A stretch of 8,209 nucleotides of DNA, from positions 1 through 8,209 of the forward strand of contig JAFAOZ010000082.1 of the NCBI GenBank assembly GCA_019247395.1, given 5' to 3'. Below are positions 6,225 to 8,209 of the stretch, piece after piece (positions within the stretch are counted from its first letter, which is position 1; each line of letters opens with the position of its first letter). The translations under genes and the position numbers were made by a program. The stretch is from Vulcanimicrobiota bacterium (GTDB lineage: Bacteria > Vulcanimicrobiota > Vulcanimicrobiia > Vulcanimicrobiales > Vulcanimicrobiaceae). Under the pieces are notes generated by a model. The model ran no database searches. It was not told the origin of the DNA and saw only the letters and a list, made by a program, of their open reading frames with translations.

Positions 6225-6298
6225 CGCGGTCGGAGGGACTCGAACCCCCAACCTACAAGTTCGTAGCCTGTTGCTCTATCCAATTGAGCTACGACCGC
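6225..6298 (-). tRNA. tRNA-Arg(ACG), TadA substrate
   Basis: A 74-base tRNA. The acceptor stem pairs GCGGTCG with CGACCGC and the discriminator is G; no CCA is encoded, a T tract follows. The anticodon stem ACAGG/CTTGT encloses the loop CTACGAA, giving ACG. In bacteria A34 of this tRNA is converted to inosine by TadA, allowing it to read CGU, CGC and CGA. It lies 59 bases after the stop of the phosphoesterase gene and no clear promoter is seen between them, so it may be read from that transcript. Confidence 0.97.
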
Positions 6299-6357
6299 GC
6301 GCCGGCCTTGCTTTTTGGCCTGGTTCGCGATGCTTCCCTTCTCGGCGACGGGATCCC

Positions 6358-7770
6358 TCAGTCGCTATCCGGCCCCCGATTCGAGTGCTTTTCGTGCAGA
6401 AAGTACGACGCGTTACGGCTCGACTGGATCGGCTGAAACGGAATCGGCGACTGATTGTAGTTGAAGCAGTCGATGATGCTGTTTGCGCGCTGATCCGTGG
6501 TTCCGAGCGAACCGAGGTTCCAGTTCTGCTCGATGTATTTCAGGATGCTTCCGAACTCATACTGCGTCGTCGAAATGTAGCCGGCTTTCGCATAGGGTGA
6601 GATGATGATCGCCGGCACGCGCAGGCCAAGGCCACCGTAGCCGTATTTTTTCGGGTCGAGGAGGCCTTTATTATCGAACAGGCCGCCCCAATCGTCCCAG
6701 ACGACGACGATCGCCGTTGAGTTCCAATACGAGCTCTCGCCGATCGCATTCACGACGCTCGCAACCCATGCCGGCCCGGTATCTTGCCCTTCGCCCGGAT
6801 GATCGGAGTTGGCCGCGTCGGGGACGACCCACGAGACTTCGGGTAGCGAGCCATACTCCGCGTCCGTGATCACGTTGGTCTCGGGCGATGAAATGTTCGT
6901 CGACCATTCGGAACCGTAACGGACCGCCGCGATAGCATCGAATGCATTGAAGAGCTTCCCGTTGGTTTCGCTCATCGGAGGCACGTAGTACTTCCATGTG
7001 ATCGACTTTGCGTCGAGCAAGTCGCGCAGCGTGGGATAACTCAACTTGAAGTCTTTCGAGCACGGGAACGGGCCCTTGGCGCGATACTTGATGTAGTTGT
7101 CGTTCTGCGTAATGAGCGACGTGTGCGTTCCAGCCGGCGCGTCGCAGCCCCACTTGCATTTCGACCCGGAACAGCTCGGAAGGTCCACTAGCGATCGGCC
7201 GGTCGATACGAGTGTCCCGCCACTGATCAGATCTTGGTGGGCAGTAAAGCTGTCGCTGCCCTGCGTGGTAAACATGTGCTCGGCCAGCGTGTATTGCTGC
7301 GCCATCGACCAGTACGGCTGGATGTCCGCCGGATCGGTGTACTGATACGGGTACAGACACTCCGGAATGCCTTGTCCATTCGGGACTTTGTCGAAGCCGT
7401 CCAGCTTGCCGTTATCCCAGGCGGTGAAGTACCCGCTGAACTTATGATCTAAATCAGTCTTGAGCACCAAAGGCATCTTGGTGAGATAGACCGTCTGCTC
7501 GTATTTGATCGGCGGGCTGCAATTGGGATTTGGCTCCGCTTGCGCGATGGTCGTTCCGTCGCCGCCGGGATAGGTCGCGAAGAAATCGTTGAACGTCCGG
7601 TTCTCCTGAACCACGATGACCACGTGTTGAATCGGACTCGGCGAGCTGACCGTCGCTGGCTGCGCGCTAGAGGCTCCGTTGACAAACGACGACGAGCTCG
7701 AGTTGCAGGCAGCAAGGCCGACAATCGCAGCGCAAATACCGAGGACGTAGCTAAGCCTCAAAATCCGCAT
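6358..7770 (-). CDS. Secreted lipoprotein of the phosphoesterase family (phospholipase C / acid phosphatase AcpA-like)
   Basis: A 470-residue exported protein, probably a phosphodiesterase or phosphatase acting on phospholipids or other phosphoesters outside the cytoplasm. The signal peptide ends in a lipobox LAAC (Cys22) followed by a Ser-rich linker; there is no twin-arginine motif such as the classic phospholipases C carry. Family motifs appear in order: VVQENRTFNDFF (54-64; E56/N57 are expected metal or active-site residues), EHMFTTQGSDSFTAHQDLISG (164-184, with H165 and H178), SDHPGE (322-327) and VVVWDDWGG (355-363; D359/D360). Extra Cys residues (C84, C138, C200, C205, C209, C237) could form disulphides. 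The ATG at 7770 has a GGGAG about 7 bases upstream. The 5' end lies 25 bases after tRNA-Ser(GCT), so transcription probably enters from the tRNA promoter. Exact substrate is unknown. Confidence 0.9.
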   Translation of the reverse strand: MRILRLSYVLGICAAIVGLAACNSSSSSFVNGASSAQPATVSSPSPIQHVVIVVQENRTFNDFFATYPGGDGTTIAQAEPNPNCSPPIKYEQTVYLTKMPLVLKTDLDHKFSGYFTAWDNGKLDGFDKVPNGQGIPECLYPYQYTDPADIQPYWSMAQQYTLAEHMFTTQGSDSFTAHQDLISGGTLVSTGRSLVDLPSCSGSKCKWGCDAPAGTHTSLITQNDNYIKYRAKGPFPCSKDFKLSYPTLRDLLDAKSITWKYYVPPMSETNGKLFNAFDAIAAVRYGSEWSTNISSPETNVITDAEYGSLPEVSWVVPDAANSDHPGEGQDTGPAWVASVVNAIGESSYWNSTAIVVVWDDWGGLFDNKGLLDPKKYGYGGLGLRVPAIIISPYAKAGYISTTQYEFGSILKYIEQNWNLGSLGTTDQRANSIIDCFNYNQSPIPFQPIQSSRNASYFLHEKHSNRGPDSD

Positions 7771-7777
7771 AAAGATA

Positions 7778-7782
7778 CTCCC
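7778..7782 (-). promoter_or_regulatory. Shine-Dalgarno of the phosphoesterase gene
   Basis: GGGAG on the minus strand, 7 bases before the ATG at 7770, inside the 25-base gap to tRNA-Ser(GCT). It fixes the start and shows that the mRNA, once cut at the tRNA 3' end, would keep its ribosome site. Confidence 0.6.
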
Positions 7783-7795
7783 GCACGAATCGATC

Positions 7796-7885
7796 CGGAG
7801 AGAGAGGGATTCGAACCCTCGATACGACTTTACATCGTATAACGGTTTAGCAAACCGCCGCCTTCAGCCGCTCGGCCATCTCTCC
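7796..7885 (-). tRNA. tRNA-Ser(GCT)
   Basis: A 90-base class II tRNA decoding AGU and AGC. The acceptor stem pairs GGAGAGA with TCTCTCC and the discriminator is G; GAT rather than CCA follows. The anticodon loop TTGCTAA gives GCT. The long variable arm pairs TACGA with TCGTA. The T arm contains GGTTCGAATCC. It is the second serine tRNA in the window. Confidence 0.97.
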
Positions 7886-7897
7886 ACAGGGCCCCCG

Positions 7898-7903
7898 ACT
7901 ATA
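7898..7903 (-). promoter_or_regulatory. Candidate -10 box of tRNA-Ser(GCT)
   Basis: TATAGT on the minus strand, 12 bases before the tRNA 5' end, within TAGTATAGT. A start near 7891 would leave a leader of about 5 bases. No good -35 hexamer is visible at the expected distance. It probably also serves the phosphoesterase gene downstream. Confidence 0.45.
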
Positions 7904-7922
7904 CTACAGGCCTCCCTTCCGT

Positions 7923-7958
7923 CCCTCGACCTCGTTTATCCTGAGGGAAGTCGAAGGG
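7923..7958 (-). repeat. Imperfect palindrome downstream of the right-edge gene
   Basis: Arms CCCTCGAC (7923-7930) and GTCGAAGGG (7950-7958) pair with one bulged base. An inner CCTC/GAGG (7930-7933 with 7943-7946) extends the hairpin. It starts 2 bases after the stop codon of the right-edge gene. No T tract follows, so it is not a canonical intrinsic terminator. The TCGAC...ATCCTGAG core is like intergenic palindromes found in many GC-rich genomes; only one copy is in the window. Confidence 0.4.
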
Positions 7959-7960
7959 CT

Positions 7961-8209
7961 CTACGGTGGGGCGCTGGGACGGTCGAGCGGACGCTCAGGC
8001 ACGACTTCCGCGATGACCCTCGGACGCGCCGGCGCGCGCGGCGTACGCAAGCCGTCGAAGCCCGCGATTCGGCCCGTTGGGAGCACCAGGCTGATTGCCG
8101 AGAGCAATACAAGCGCTGCATCGAGCGTGCCCCAACCGTTCAACGTCATCAGTGCACCGCGTCCCGCCATATAATTCAGCGGAAGCACGATGCCGAAGAA
8201 TCCGCCGAG
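7961..8209 (-). CDS. C-terminal end of a membrane protein, possibly DoxX-like (cut by the right edge)
   Basis: The last 82 residues of a frame open to the right edge and ending in TAG at 7961. It begins LGGFFGIVLPLNYMAGRG, a hydrophobic stretch that is probably the end of a membrane helix. After a short polar loop comes a second helix (ALVLLSAISLVLPTGR), followed by IAGFDGL and a Pro/Arg-rich cytoplasmic tail. A final helix followed by a GR..GFD motif and a tail resembles the DoxX/thiosulfate-quinone oxidoreductase small-subunit family, but this is recognised from a short end only. An internal GTG at 8188 exists, but the upstream frame is open and hydrophobic, so the real start is outside the window. 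Confidence 0.6.
   Translation of the reverse strand, partial: LGGFFGIVLPLNYMAGRGALMTLNGWGTLDAALVLLSAISLVLPTGRIAGFDGLRTPRAPARPRVIAEVVPERPLDRPSAPP

Noticed and set aside
6303..6319. GGCC-N9-GGCC hairpin between the phosphoesterase gene and tRNA-Arg(ACG) as a terminator
   Set aside because: The stem is only 4 bp and the T run on the plus strand is in the loop, not after the stem; on the minus strand it is an A run.
5096..7885. tRNA cluster as an integration site of a mobile element or prophage
   Set aside because: No integrase, no duplicated tRNA 3' end and no change in gene style were seen; the genes between the tRNAs are housekeeping or ordinary exported proteins.

Overview
The window is GC-rich DNA from a diderm bacterium: it encodes an RND efflux pump with a lipoprotein periplasmic adaptor, and another secreted lipoprotein. 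Gene content alone does not fix the taxon. The style (high GC, lipoprotein adaptor, GTG/TTG starts) would suit a poorly cultured phylum such as Eremiobacterota, but that is a low-confidence guess.

Left part (1-2948, minus strand): an RND pump operon. The adaptor gene (2948-1668) overlaps the inner-membrane RND permease gene by 4 bases; the permease runs off the left edge, so only its first 557 residues are seen. No outer-membrane channel gene is visible.

Divergent from it (2947-5092, plus strand): a two-component system. The OmpR/PhoB-type response regulator has a one-base frameshift in a GGGG run that displaces its DNA-recognition helix. The intact sensor histidine kinase follows with an ATGA overlap to the restored regulator frame. 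The regulator's first possible ATG overlaps the adaptor's ATG on the other strand, which suggests that this system controls the pump.

Central part (5096-6298, minus strand): a tight mixed tRNA/protein cluster. In transcription order it holds tRNA-Arg(ACG), a promoter, tRNA with anticodon CAT, a small CxxC/HxxC protein gene, tRNA-Arg(CCG), tadA (tRNA adenosine deaminase) and tRNA-Ser(CGA). TadA converts A34 of tRNA-Arg(ACG) to inosine, so the enzyme, its substrate and the complementary tRNA-Arg(CCG) lie within about 1.1 kb. Together they decode all four CGN arginine codons.

Right part (6358-8209, minus strand): tRNA-Ser(GCT) is followed 25 bases later by a secreted lipoprotein of the phosphoesterase (phospholipase C/acid phosphatase) family. 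Upstream are a palindromic intergenic element and the 3' end of a membrane-protein gene, possibly DoxX-like. No mobile element, integrase, CRISPR array or rRNA was seen, and no gene-free stretch exceeds 300 bases.
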